Shown: positions 51,563-62,187 of the stretch, in pieces
Numbering within the stretch: position 1 is the stretch's first letter
Layout: every line of letters begins with the position of its first letter
From: Rahnella inusitata_A
Lineage (GTDB): Bacteria > Pseudomonadota > Gammaproteobacteria > Enterobacterales > Enterobacteriaceae
Length of the DNA stretch: 64,000 nucleotides
Direction of reading: 5' to 3'
Assembly (NCBI RefSeq): GCF_965118895.1
Contig: NZ_CBCPJJ010000002.1
Coordinates: 372,001 to 436,000, forward strand
Made by a program: the position numbers and the translations under genes
The notes under the pieces: generated by a model
What the model was told of the DNA's origin: nothing
Database searches by the model: none
Seen by the model: only the letters and a program-made list of their open reading frames with translations

Positions 51563-54370
51563 ATGCAGAACGGCGCAATGAAGGCCTGGCTGGATTCCTC
51601 CTATCTGGCGGGTGCGAACCAGTCTTACATAGAACAACTCTATGAAGACTACTTAACCGATCCTGGTTCCGTTGACGATAGCTGGCGTTCGATTTTTAAA
51701 CAGCTACCAACAGTGGGTGTGAAACCAGAGCAACTCCATTCTCAAACACGGGACTACTTCCGCCGTCTGGCGAAAGACGCGTCACGTTATAACTCCTCCA
51801 TCAGCGATCCAGAAACGGATGCCAAGCAAGTTAAGGTGTTGCAGTTAATCAACGCCTTCCGCTTCCGTGGCCATCAGAACGCGAACCTTGATCCCCTCGG
51901 CCTGTGGAAACTGGACGATGTGCCCGATCTCGACCCTGCGTTCCATCATCTGACCGAAGCTGATTTCCAGGAAACCTTCAACGTCGGTTCTTTTGCCATC
52001 GGCAAAGAAACCATGCAGCTCGGCGAGCTGTATAAAGCCCTGAAGCAAACCTATTGCGGCTCCATCGGTGTGGAATACATGCACATCACCAACACCGAAG
52101 AGAAACGCTGGATCCAGCAGCGTGTCGAATCCGTGGTCGGTCGGGCAAACTTCACTGATGCAGAAAAGAAAACGTTCCTGAAAGAGCTGACCGCAGCAGA
52201 AGGTCTGGAACGTTATCTGGGCGCGAAATTCCCGGGAGCCAAACGCTTCTCGCTGGAAGGTGGCGATGCGCTGGTACCGATGTTGAAAGACATGATCCGT
52301 CACGCGGGCAAAAATGGAACGCGTGAAGTGGTGCTGGGTATGGCGCACCGTGGTCGTCTGAACGTGCTGATCAACGTGCTGGGTAAAAAACCTCAGGATC
52401 TGTTTGACGAATTCTCTGGCAAACATAAAGAACACCTGGGTACCGGCGACGTGAAATACCACATGGGCTACTCGTCTGATGTGGAAACCGAAGGCGGTAT
52501 GGTTCACCTGGCGCTGGCGTTTAACCCGTCGCATTTGGAAATCGTCAGCCCGGTCGTCATCGGTTCTGTCCGTGCGCGTCGTGATCGTCTGGACGAAGCG
52601 CGCAGTAACATGGTTCTGCCTATCACCATTCACGGTGACGCGGCAATTACCGGTCAGGGCGTGGTTCAGGAAACTCTGAACATGTCGCTGGCACGTGGTT
52701 ATGAAGTGGGCGGTACCGTGCGTATCGTCATCAATAATCAGGTGGGCTTCACCACCTCGAACCCGAAAGATGCGCGTTCGACCGATTACTGTACAGATAT
52801 CGCGAAAATGGTGCAGGCGCCGATTTTCCATGTGAATGCAGATGATCCGGAAGCTGTGGCTTTCGTTACCCGTCTGGCGCTGGATTTCCGCAATACCTTT
52901 AAACGCGATGTCATGATTGATCTGGTTTGCTACCGTCGCCACGGCCATAACGAAGCCGATGAGCCAAGCGCAACGCAGCCACTGATGTACAACAAGATCA
53001 AGAAACACCCGACGCCGCGCAAAATCTATGCAGACATCCTGACTGAGCAGAACGTTGCCAGCCTGGAAGATGCAACCGAAATGGTCAACCTTTACCGCGA
53101 TGCGCTGGATGCCGGTGAGTGTGTGGTGGAAGAGTGGCGTCAGAATGACATGCACACGTTCACCTGGTCACCGTATCTGAACCACGAATGGGACGAACCT
53201 TATCCGAACAAGGTGGAGTTTAAACGTCTGCAGGAACTGGCTCGTCGCGTCAGCCATGTACCGGATGCCATCGAAATGCAGTCACGCGTGGCCAAGATTT
53301 ATGGCGACCGTAACGAGATGGCCGAAGGGAATAAGAAGTTTGACTGGGGCGGTGCCGAAAATCTGGCTTACGCCACGCTGGTCGACGAAGGTATTCCTAT
53401 CCGTCTGTCCGGTGAAGATACCGGCCGCGGAACCTTCTTCCACCGTCACGCGGTGATCCACAATCAGAAAAACGGTTCCGTGTATGTGCCGTTGTCGAAT
53501 ATTCATAACAGCCAGGGCGAATTCAACGTCTGGGACTCCGTGCTATCCGAAGAAGCGGTGCTGGCGTTCGAATACGGTTATGCCACGGCTGAACCGCGTA
53601 CGCTGACCATTTGGGAAGCGCAGTTTGGCGATTTCGCCAACGGTGCTCAGGTAGTTATCGACCAGTTCATCAGCTCCGGCGAGCAAAAATGGGGCCGTAT
53701 GTGCGGCCTGGTCATGCTGTTGCCGCACGGCTACGAAGGGCAGGGGCCGGAGCACTCCTCCGCGCGTCTGGAACGCTATCTGCAACTTTGCGCTGAGCAA
53801 AACATGCAGGTGTGTATCCCGTCTACCCCGGCGCAGGTTTACCACATGATCCGTCGTCAGGCGCTGCGCGGTATGCGTCGTCCGCTTATCGTGATGTCAC
53901 CGAAGTCTCTGTTGCGTCATCCGCTGGCGGTTTCCACGCTGGACGAACTGGCCAACGGCAGCTTCCTGCCGGCGATTGGTGAAGTGGACGAACTGGATCC
54001 GAAACAGGTTAAGCGCGTCGTGATGTGTTCAGGTAAGGTCTACTATGATCTGCTGGAACAGCGTCGTAAGAACGAAAAAACCGACGTCGCGATCGTCCGT
54101 ATCGAGCAGCTGTATCCGTTCCCGCACAAAGCCATTCAGGAAGTGCTGGAACAATACGCACACGTTCATGATTTCGTCTGGTGTCAGGAAGAGCCGCTGA
54201 ATCAGGGTGCATGGTACTGCAGCCAACACAATTTCCGTGAAGTGATTCCTTTCGGGGCTTCTTTACGTTACGCAGGACGCCCGGCCTCTGCCTCACCGGC
54301 AGTCGGCTACATGTCCGTTCACCAGAAGCAACAGCAAGATCTGGTTAACGATGCGCTGAACGTGAAATAA
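51563..54370 (+). CDS. sucA: 2-oxoglutarate dehydrogenase E1 component
   Basis: Thiamine-diphosphate-dependent decarboxylase of the oxoglutarate dehydrogenase complex. The 935 residues (E. coli 933) begin MQNGAMKAWLDSSYLAGANQ, the E2-binding arm. They carry GMAHRGRLNVLINVLGK near the ThDP site, the metal motif region GDAAITGQG with NNQVGFTT, and the pyrimidine-side GRGTFFHRH. AAGGGATCACG precedes the ATG. Followed by sucB after 46 bases. Confidence 0.98.
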   Translation: MQNGAMKAWLDSSYLAGANQSYIEQLYEDYLTDPGSVDDSWRSIFKQLPTVGVKPEQLHSQTRDYFRRLAKDASRYNSSISDPETDAKQVKVLQLINAFRFRGHQNANLDPLGLWKLDDVPDLDPAFHHLTEADFQETFNVGSFAIGKETMQLGELYKALKQTYCGSIGVEYMHITNTEEKRWIQQRVESVVGRANFTDAEKKTFLKELTAAEGLERYLGAKFPGAKRFSLEGGDALVPMLKDMIRHAGKNGTREVVLGMAHRGRLNVLINVLGKKPQDLFDEFSGKHKEHLGTGDVKYHMGYSSDVETEGGMVHLALAFNPSHLEIVSPVVIGSVRARRDRLDEARSNMVLPITIHGDAAITGQGVVQETLNMSLARGYEVGGTVRIVINNQVGFTTSNPKDARSTDYCTDIAKMVQAPIFHVNADDPEAVAFVTRLALDFRNTFKRDVMIDLVCYRRHGHNEADEPSATQPLMYNKIKKHPTPRKIYADILTEQNVASLEDATEMVNLYRDALDAGECVVEEWRQNDMHTFTWSPYLNHEWDEPYPNKVEFKRLQELARRVSHVPDAIEMQSRVAKIYGDRNEMAEGNKKFDWGGAENLAYATLVDEGIPIRLSGEDTGRGTFFHRHAVIHNQKNGSVYVPLSNIHNSQGEFNVWDSVLSEEAVLAFEYGYATAEPRTLTIWEAQFGDFANGAQVVIDQFISSGEQKWGRMCGLVMLLPHGYEGQGPEHSSARLERYLQLCAEQNMQVCIPSTPAQVYHMIRRQALRGMRRPLIVMSPKSLLRHPLAVSTLDELANGSFLPAIGEVDELDPKQVKRVVMCSGKVYYDLLEQRRKNEKTDVAIVRIEQLYPFPHKAIQEVLEQYAHVHDFVWCQEEPLNQGAWYCSQHNFREVIPFGASLRYAGRPASASPAVGYMSVHQKQQQDLVNDALNVK

Positions 54371-54416
54371 CCGCGTTGGTGTCAGTTAACTATATGGAAC
54401 ATAAGAAGGATTGATA

Positions 54417-55649
54417 ATGAGTAGCGTAGATATTCTGGTCCCTGACCTTCCTGAATCCGTTGCGGATGCGACGGTTGCCACCTGGCACAAAAAGCCGGGC
54501 GACAGTGTTGAACGTGACGATGTACTGGTAGAAATCGAAACCGATAAAGTGGTTCTGGAAGTGCCTGCAAGCGAAGCCGGTATTCTGGACAGCATCATCG
54601 AAAACGAAGGCGCAACGGTAATTTCCCGTCAGATTCTGGCGCGCATTCGTCCGGGTAACAGCTCTGGTAAGCCAAGCACTGAGAAAAGCTCCGATAAAGA
54701 AGCGACTCCTGCGGCACGTCACACAGCTGCGCTGGAAGAAGAGAGCAGTGACGCCCTCAGCCCGGCGATTCGCCGCCTGATTGCAGAACATTCTCTCGAT
54801 GCCAACGCCATTAAAGGCAGCGGTGTGGGTGGTCGTCTGACCCGTGAAGACGTTGAGCAACATTTGGCAAAAGCCAAAGATGCCAAACCTGCAACAGCAC
54901 CCGCTTCAGCGCCTGCTGCCAGCGAGACACCGGCACCGGCTCTGGGTTCACGCAGCGAAAAACGCGTACCGATGACCCGTCTGCGTAAACGCGTAGCCGA
55001 GCGTCTGCTGGAAGCCAAGAACAGCACTGCGATGCTGACCACCTTTAACGAAATCAACATGAAACCCATCATGGATCTGCGTAAGCAGTACGGTGATGGT
55101 TTCGAAAAACGTCACGGCGTGCGTCTGGGCTTCATGTCTTTCTATCTGAAAGCCGTGGTCGAAGCGCTGAAACGCTATCCGGAAGTGAACGCCTCTATCG
55201 ATGGCGAAGATGTGGTTTACCACAATTACTTCGACGTCAGCATTGCTGTTTCAACGCCACGCGGCCTGGTGACCCCGGTTCTGCGTGATGTGGATACGCT
55301 GGGCATGGCGGATATCGAGAAAAAAATCAAAGAGCTGGCCATCAAAGGCCGTGACGGCAAATTGAAAGTGGAAGAACTGACCGGCGGTAACTTTACTGTG
55401 ACCAACGGCGGTGTCTTTGGCTCCCTGATGTCAACGCCAATCATCAACCCACCGCAGAGCGCGATCCTCGGCATGCACGCCATTAAAGATCGTCCTATGG
55501 CGGTGAATGGTCAGGTCGTGATTTTGCCAATGATGTATCTGGCACTGTCCTACGATCACCGTCTGGTTGATGGCCGCGAATCGGTTGGCTTCCTGGTGAC
55601 CATTAAAGAGATGCTGGAAGATCCGGCTCGTCTGCTGCTGGACGTTTAG
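54417..55649 (+). CDS. sucB: 2-oxoglutarate dehydrogenase E2 (dihydrolipoyl succinyltransferase)
   Basis: Core acyltransferase of the complex. The 410 residues (E. coli 405) hold a lipoyl domain (1-77) with Lys44 in EIETDKVVLEV, an E3/E1-binding domain (about 108-145, SPAIRRLIAEH), an Ala/Pro linker, and a catalytic domain with YDHRLVDGRE containing the HxxxDG active site. The ATG at 54417 (MSSVDILVPDLP) follows AAGAAGGATTGATA. A UUG two codons upstream is in frame but unconserved. Confidence 0.98.
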   Translation: MSSVDILVPDLPESVADATVATWHKKPGDSVERDDVLVEIETDKVVLEVPASEAGILDSIIENEGATVISRQILARIRPGNSSGKPSTEKSSDKEATPAARHTAALEEESSDALSPAIRRLIAEHSLDANAIKGSGVGGRLTREDVEQHLAKAKDAKPATAPASAPAASETPAPALGSRSEKRVPMTRLRKRVAERLLEAKNSTAMLTTFNEINMKPIMDLRKQYGDGFEKRHGVRLGFMSFYLKAVVEALKRYPEVNASIDGEDVVYHNYFDVSIAVSTPRGLVTPVLRDVDTLGMADIEKKIKELAIKGRDGKLKVEELTGGNFTVTNGGVFGSLMSTPIINPPQSAILGMHAIKDRPMAVNGQVVILPMMYLALSYDHRLVDGRESVGFLVTIKEMLEDPARLLLDV

Positions 55650-55685
55650 TCCCCGGTTGCCGTAAGTAAAAGAGATCTCGACCCA

Positions 55686-55711
55686 CAGTGGCACGGTTCG
55701 CCGTGCCACTG
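55686..55711 (+). other. UUCG hairpin between sucB and sucC
   Basis: A perfect 11-bp stem (CAGTGGCACGG / CCGTGCCACTG) with a TTCG loop and no T-run. It occupies the 100-base sucB-sucC gap and probably affects mRNA stability, analogous to the hairpin after sdhB. Confidence 0.65.
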
Positions 55712-55749
55712 ACAAAGCCCTCCTACTGAATAAGAATGGATAGAACATC

Positions 55750-56915
<1,166 letters not shown>

Positions 56916-56916
<1 letters not shown>

Positions 56917-57788
56917 TGTCGATTTTAATCAACAAGAACACCAAAGTTATCTGCCAGGGTTTCACCGGTAGCCAGGGGACTTTCCACTCCGAACAAGCCA
57001 TCGCTTATGGCACAAAAATGGTCGGCGGCGTTACGCCGGGCAAAGGCGGCACTGAACATCTGGGCCTGCCGGTGTTCAACACCGTGCGTGAAGCGGTAGA
57101 AACCACCGGCGCTACCGCGTCTGTGATTTATGTTCCGGCACCGTTCTGCAAAGACTCCATTCTGGAAGCGCTGGATGCGGGTATTAAACTGATCATCTGT
57201 ATCACCGAAGGCATCCCGACGCTGGATATGCTGGTCGTGAAGATGAAACTGGATCAAAGCGATGCGGTGATGATCGGGCCAAACTGTCCGGGCGTGATTA
57301 CTCCTGGCGAATGCAAAATCGGCATCATGCCGGGCCATATTCACCTGCCTGGCAAAGTAGGCATCGTTTCCCGCTCCGGTACATTGACCTATGAAGCGGT
57401 TAAACAGACTACCGATTACGGTTACGGCCAGTCTACCTGCGTCGGCATCGGCGGTGACCCGATCCCGGGTTCTAACTTCATCGATATCCTGAAGCTGTTC
57501 CAGGAAGATCCGCAGACTGAAGTGATCGTGATGATCGGTGAAATCGGTGGTAATGCGGAAGAAGAAGCGGCTGCTTATATCAAAGCACACGTGACCAAAC
57601 CGGTGGTGGGTTATATCGCGGGTGTGACTGCGCCGAAGGGCAAACGTATGGGGCACGCTGGCGCCATCATTGCCGGTGGTAAAGGTACTGCAGATGATAA
57701 GTTCGCTGCGCTGGAAGCGGCCGGTGTGAAAACCGTTCGCAGCCTGGCTGATATCGGTGAAGCAGTGAAATCTCTGCTGCCACAGTAA
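56916..57788 (+). CDS. sucD: Succinyl-CoA synthetase alpha subunit
   Basis: CoA-binding subunit carrying the phosphohistidine. The 290 residues (E. coli 289) show the CoA motif GFTGSQGTFHSEQ, PNCPGVITPGECKIGIM and the active-site His near 247 in GKRMGHAGAIIAGG. Last gene of sdhCDAB-sucABCD; a conserved 3' UTR follows. Confidence 0.98.
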
Positions 57789-57800
57789 GTACGACATCAC

Positions 57801-57873
57801 CCGCCAGTAAAATTCTGGCAGGCTGAAAGCTACAAAGATTCGACATGTTGGTCACCTTCGGGTGACCTTTTTT
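57801..57873 (+). ncRNA. sdhX: SdhX-like 3' UTR-derived small RNA
   Basis: The 3' UTR of sucD holds a small hairpin (GCCAG/CTGGC, 57803-57819), a single-stranded stretch GCTACAAAGATTCGACATG, and a Rho-independent terminator (GGTCACC-TTCG-GGTGACC plus six Ts). This is the arrangement of E. coli SdhX (RybD), cut by RNase E from this operon's 3' end to repress ackA and others. Identity is from position and architecture; exact ends are not known. Confidence 0.6.
57850..57873 (+). terminator. sdh-suc operon terminator
   Basis: GGTCACC-TTCG-GGTGACC followed by TTTTTT, 62 bases after the sucD stop. Confidence 0.93.
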
Positions 57874-58504
57874 ATTGCTGCTATAATGTTTAACAATAAC
57901 TGATTTAAGTCATAATTATTAACAAAGCAAGATGGGTTCATTAGAAATGAAAAGTTAATAAATAGAGCTTTTAAAGTAGCCAAATGAGTATTATTGCCAA
58001 CCATTCAAACACAATTAATTAACAATAAAGTCATCATTAAAGTGTATTGAAACCCATCAGTAACATCCGGAAATATTTTTTTGTAATTTGCGTTGTTCAA
58101 TATAGAAATAAACAATGAGATAGGCTTAAATTGCGTCAGATCAATTTCACCCGAAGAGGCAGATCTGAGCGCTAATTGACCTGTATGCGTAAATCCGCTT
58201 TGGGTCACTAAAAAACCTATTTATTGTGTGGAATTAGTGGCGTAACATATTGGCCCTGTAACATCAGTTTTTTGTATGTTTATTTTCCCCGACATTTTTC
58301 CTGTCCGCAAAGCCCTTTTGAGGCTTAAAGGCCGGTTTTTATCGGGTATCAGAGTGCCTGCGAGCCGGCTTTACTCCGTCATATCGCAGACATTTCTGTT
58401 TTGCACACATTTGATTTGAATTCTGGTAGTCATGAGGCGTTCCGGGTGACCGATTCGTCAGAGATCGCAAGTTGGGGTCTTCCTCCGAGGAGCAAGGGGT
58501 CAAG
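57874..58504 (+). promoter_or_regulatory. cydA upstream control region (630 bp without genes)
   Basis: A long A/T-rich leader with no credible open frame. It contains TTGCG-TCAG-ATCAA (58132-58145), matching the FNR consensus TTGAT-N4-ATCAA at 8 of 10 positions, and several TTAATTAA/GTTAAT-like stretches (57955-58026) resembling ArcA boxes. E. coli cydAB has multiple promoters controlled by ArcA and FNR in a region of similar size. Individual sites are tentative. Confidence 0.45.
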
Positions 58505-60073
58505 ATGTTTGATATCGTTGAACTGTCGCGTTTACAGTTTGCTTTAACAGCCATGTACCATTTCCTATTTGTCCCATTAACGCTGGGTATGGCGTTTTTA
58601 CTGGCAATTATGGAAACGGTTTATGTGCTTTCCGGCAAACAAATCTATAAAGATATGACCAAATTCTGGGGCAAACTCTTTGCAATTAACTTTGCACTGG
58701 GCGTCGCCACCGGTTTAACCATGGAATTCCAGTTCGGGACCAACTGGTCATATTTCTCACATTACGTCGGTGATATCTTCGGTGCGCCTCTGGCGATTGA
58801 AGGTTTAATGGCGTTCTTCCTTGAATCTACATTAGTCGGCCTGTTCTTCTTCGGTTGGGATCGTCTGTCTAAAGTTCAGCACATGACGGTGACCTGGTTT
58901 GTTGCCCTCGGGTCGAACTTATCAGCATTGTGGATCCTGGTGGCGAACGGCTGGATGCAGAACCCGATTGCATCAACCTTCAACTACGAAACCATGCGTA
59001 TGGAAATGGTCAGCTTCTCCGAGCTGGTCCTGAACCCGGTTGCGCAGGTTAAATTCGTTCACACCGTGGCGTCCGGTTATGTGACTGGCGCGATGTTCAT
59101 TCTGGCTATCAGCTCTTACTACCTGCTTAAAGGCCGTGACATCGGTTTCGCGAAGCGTTCATTCGCTATCGCTGCAAGCTTCGGTCTGGCCGCTGTGCTC
59201 TCCGTGATCGTACTGGGTGATGAATCCGGTTACGAAATGGGTGACGTACAAAAAACCAAACTGGCTGCCATTGAAGCTGAGTGGGATACCCAACCTGCAC
59301 CGGCCAGCTTCACGCTGTTCGGTATGCCGAATCAGGACAAAATGGAAAACGAATATTCTATTCAGATTCCATACCTGCTGGGCCTCATCGCAACGCGTTC
59401 CGTCGATACGCCGGTCACCGGTCTGAAAGACCTGATGGCGCAACACGAAGTGCGTATTCGCAACGGGATGAAAGCGTACACCCTACTGGAAGAACTGCGT
59501 TCAGGTAACACTGACCCGAAAGTGCGCAGCGATTTCGAAAGCGCCAAGCAGGATCTGGGCTACGGTATGCTGCTTAAACGCTATACCGATAACCCGGCTG
59601 ATGCGAGTGATGCACAGATCCAAAAAGCCACCAAAGATTCTATTCCACGCGTTCTGCCGCTGTACTTCGCATTCCGTATCATGGTTGCCTGCGGCATCCT
59701 GATGCTGGTGCTGATCGGTCTGTCCTTCTTCGCAGTTATTCGCGGCAAGATTGGTCAGAAACGCTGGCTGCACCGCGCGGTGTTCCTCGGCCTGCCATTA
59801 CCGTGGATTGCTGTGGAAGCAGGCTGGTTTGTGGCGGAATACGGTCGTCAGCCTTGGGCGATTGGTGAAGTGCTACCGACTGCGGTTGCGCACTCTTCAC
59901 TGACGGTAGGTGATGTACTGACGTCTATGATTCTGATTTGCGGCCTGTACACCCTGTTCCTGATCGCTGAGATGTTCCTGATGTTCAAATATGCACGCCT
60001 GGGCCCAAGCAGCCTGAAAACAGGTCGCTATCACTTTGAACAAACTCCAGCGCCACTTGAGCAAACTCGGTAA
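58505..60073 (+). CDS. cydA: Cytochrome bd-I ubiquinol oxidase subunit I
   Basis: Heme-bearing, quinol-oxidising subunit of the high-affinity oxidase. The 522 residues equal E. coli. His19 (AMYHFLF) ligates heme b595, His186 (VKFVHTVASG) and Met near 393 ligate heme b558, and the periplasmic Q-loop (about 250-380) contains GDESGYEMGDVQKTK. The ATG at 58505 (MFDIVELSRLQFAL) follows AAGGGGTCAAG; the upstream in-frame ATG at 58472 is not conserved. Confidence 0.97.
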   Translation: MFDIVELSRLQFALTAMYHFLFVPLTLGMAFLLAIMETVYVLSGKQIYKDMTKFWGKLFAINFALGVATGLTMEFQFGTNWSYFSHYVGDIFGAPLAIEGLMAFFLESTLVGLFFFGWDRLSKVQHMTVTWFVALGSNLSALWILVANGWMQNPIASTFNYETMRMEMVSFSELVLNPVAQVKFVHTVASGYVTGAMFILAISSYYLLKGRDIGFAKRSFAIAASFGLAAVLSVIVLGDESGYEMGDVQKTKLAAIEAEWDTQPAPASFTLFGMPNQDKMENEYSIQIPYLLGLIATRSVDTPVTGLKDLMAQHEVRIRNGMKAYTLLEELRSGNTDPKVRSDFESAKQDLGYGMLLKRYTDNPADASDAQIQKATKDSIPRVLPLYFAFRIMVACGILMLVLIGLSFFAVIRGKIGQKRWLHRAVFLGLPLPWIAVEAGWFVAEYGRQPWAIGEVLPTAVAHSSLTVGDVLTSMILICGLYTLFLIAEMFLMFKYARLGPSSLKTGRYHFEQTPAPLEQTR

Positions 60074-60087
60074 AAGGGAGTCGAAAT

Positions 60088-61227
60088 ATGTTTGATTATG
60101 AATCGCTAAGGTTCATCTGGTGGGTGCTGATTGGCGTGCTGTTTATCGGCTTCGCAGTCACCGATGGATTCGATATGGGCGTGGGCATCTTGGTGCGGAT
60201 TATCGGCAAAACCGATACTGACCGCCGTGTAATGATCAACGCCATCGCCCCGCACTGGGACGGTAACCAGGTCTGGCTCATCACCGCCGGCGGCGCGCTG
60301 TTTGCAGCCTGGCCGATGGTTTACGCCGCGGCATTCTCCGGTTTCTACGCCGCGATGGTGCTGGTGCTGTGCGCCTTATTCTTCCGTCCGCTTGGTTTTG
60401 ACTATCGTTCAAAAGTGGATAGCGCACGCTGGCGTGGCATGTGGGACTGGGGCATCTTCATCGGCAGTTTCGTGCCGGCATTAGTGTTCGGCGTGGCATT
60501 CGGTAACCTGCTGTTGGGCGTTCCGTTCCACATTGATAACGATCTGCGTCTCTTCTACACCGGCAACCTGTTACAGCTGCTGAACCCGTACGGCATTCTC
60601 GCCGGTCTGGTCAGCCTGACCATGCTTATCACGCAGGGCGCAACCTATCTGCAAATGCGTACCGTGGGTGAATTGCATCTGCGCACCCGTGCGGCATCCC
60701 AGATTTCCGCGTTGGTGATGATGGTGTGCTTCCTGCTGGCAGGTATCTGGTTAGTCAAAGGGATTGATGGCTTCACCGTGACTTCAGTGATGGATCACGC
60801 GGGCCCGTCGAATCCGCTGCGCAAAACGGTCTCACACGAAGCGGGTGCCTGGCTGGCTAACTTCAACAAGACACCAGGCCTGTGGGCTATTCCTGCGCTG
60901 GGCGTTATTCTGCCGCTGCTGACTATTCTGTTCTCACGCATCAACAAAGGTGCACTGGCGTTTATCAGTAACTCCCTGACTATCGCCTGTGTGATCCTGA
61001 CTGCCGGTATTACTATGTTCCCGTTCGTGATGCCGTCGGTCACTGAGCCGAATGCCAGCCTGACCATGTGGGATGCGACATCCACGCTGCTGACGCTGAG
61101 AGTGATGACCGTTGTAGCCTGTATCTTTGTGCCACTCATCCTGATTTACACCTCATGGGCGTATTACAAGATGTTCGGTCGCCTCGATAAACACTACATC
61201 GAGAACAACAAGCATTCGTTGTATTAA
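60088..61227 (+). CDS. cydB: Cytochrome bd-I ubiquinol oxidase subunit II
   Basis: Structural membrane partner of CydA. The 379 residues equal E. coli, with about nine membrane helices; starts MFDYESLRFIWWVLIG and includes GFDMGVGIL and WDGNQVWLITAGGALFAAWP. AAAAGGGAG leader. It is 14 bases after cydA; cydX follows after 10 bases. Confidence 0.97.
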   Translation: MFDYESLRFIWWVLIGVLFIGFAVTDGFDMGVGILVRIIGKTDTDRRVMINAIAPHWDGNQVWLITAGGALFAAWPMVYAAAFSGFYAAMVLVLCALFFRPLGFDYRSKVDSARWRGMWDWGIFIGSFVPALVFGVAFGNLLLGVPFHIDNDLRLFYTGNLLQLLNPYGILAGLVSLTMLITQGATYLQMRTVGELHLRTRAASQISALVMMVCFLLAGIWLVKGIDGFTVTSVMDHAGPSNPLRKTVSHEAGAWLANFNKTPGLWAIPALGVILPLLTILFSRINKGALAFISNSLTIACVILTAGITMFPFVMPSVTEPNASLTMWDATSTLLTLRVMTVVACIFVPLILIYTSWAYYKMFGRLDKHYIENNKHSLY

Positions 61228-61237
61228 GGAGAACACC

Positions 61238-61351
61238 ATGTGGTATTTTGCCTGGATCCTCGGCACCTTACTGGCTTGCTCGTTTGGTATCATTACCGCG
61301 CTGGCGTTTGAGCACAGCGAAGCCAATAAAGCTGCCAAAGAAGAGAAGTAA
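61238..61351 (+). CDS. cydX: Cytochrome bd-I accessory subunit CydX
   Basis: A 37-residue single-span protein, MWYFAWILGTLLACSFG then IITALAFEHSEANK and a charged end. It is the same length as E. coli CydX and nearly identical over the membrane helix. It is required for stable heme binding in the CydAB complex. AAGGAG lies 7 bases before the ATG. Its TAA shares one base with the ybgE ATG. Too short for routine detection. Confidence 0.95.
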   Translation: MWYFAWILGTLLACSFGIITALAFEHSEANKAAKEEK

Positions 61352-61644
61352 TGAGTGTGATCGCGGATAAGATTTACGCCCTCACCGATAAGGGCCCCTT
61401 ACGGGCCCTTTCACTGGTGATGTCGCTGGTTCTTGCCGGCTGTGTTTTTTGGAAACCGGGTATGTTTGCCTCGTCGACCAGTCAACTGGAAGTGTGGCAT
61501 GGGATCATTCTGATTTGGGCGGTATGCGCAGGAATAATTCACGGTCTGGGATTTCGTCCGCATAAGCCAATCTGGAAAGCATTCTTTTGTCCGCTGCTTG
61601 CCATGATTGCTCTGGCTGCGGGACTTCTATACTTTTATAGCTGA
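61351..61644 (+). CDS. ybgE: Cyd operon protein YbgE
   Basis: A 97-residue inner-membrane protein with three predicted helices (about 18-37, 50-67 and 77-95). Same length as E. coli YbgE, with the conserved W-G-I-I and GLGFRP region before the last helix. Function unknown; always last in the cydABX-ybgE operon. Its start overlaps the cydX stop by one base. Confidence 0.92.
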   Translation: MSVIADKIYALTDKGPLRALSLVMSLVLAGCVFWKPGMFASSTSQLEVWHGIILIWAVCAGIIHGLGFRPHKPIWKAFFCPLLAMIALAAGLLYFYS

Positions 61645-61782
61645 ATAAATACACAGATTTACACATAAATTCCTATGGGCCGTTCTGGCCCATAATTATT
61701 TTCAATACATCAATGCAACCCATTCCCAACCCCAGCCCTCTTGAGTATAGTAGTGCCGTCAAATTGCATTACGGGATGTACA

Positions 61783-62187
61783 GTGAGTAATTCGTTGTTC
61801 CGATGGCCGGTTCGTGTCTACTATGAAGACACAGACGCGGGAGGCGTGGTCTACCACGCTCGATACGTCGCCTTTTATGAAAGGGCTCGCACAGAGATGT
61901 TGCGCCAACGCAATTTTCACCAGCAACAGTTGCTGGGCGAACACGTCGCTTTTGCTGTCCGCCGCATGACGGTCGAATACTTTGCACCAGCTCGTCTTGA
62001 TGACATGCTGGATGTCCAGAGTGAGATTACGTCCATTCGCGGAGCTTCTCTTACTTTTGCACAACGAATTCTTGATTCGCAAGGAAACCTTCTGAGTTCT
62101 GCGGAAGTGTTAATTGCGTGCATTGATCCACACCAAATGAAGCCACGAGCGCTTCCTAAGTCTATTGTCGCGGAGTTTAAGCAGTGA
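61783..62187 (+). CDS. ybgC: Acyl-CoA thioesterase YbgC (Tol-Pal operon)
   Basis: Hot-dog-fold thioesterase acting on acyl-CoA and reported to bind acyl carrier protein; first gene of the tol-pal cluster. The 134 residues equal E. coli. Active-site motif YYEDTDAGGVVYHARY with the catalytic Asp18-region, and MKPRALPKSIVAEFKQ at the end. Starts at a GTG (61783), as in E. coli. Overlaps the tolQ GTG by 4 bases. Confidence 0.94.
   Translation: MSNSLFRWPVRVYYEDTDAGGVVYHARYVAFYERARTEMLRQRNFHQQQLLGEHVAFAVRRMTVEYFAPARLDDMLDVQSEITSIRGASLTFAQRILDSQGNLLSSAEVLIACIDPHQMKPRALPKSIVAEFKQ

Noticed and set aside
58005..58208. A 67-codon minus-strand frame in the cydA leader
   Set aside because: Random opening in A/T-rich sequence, no ribosome site, no similarity I recognise.
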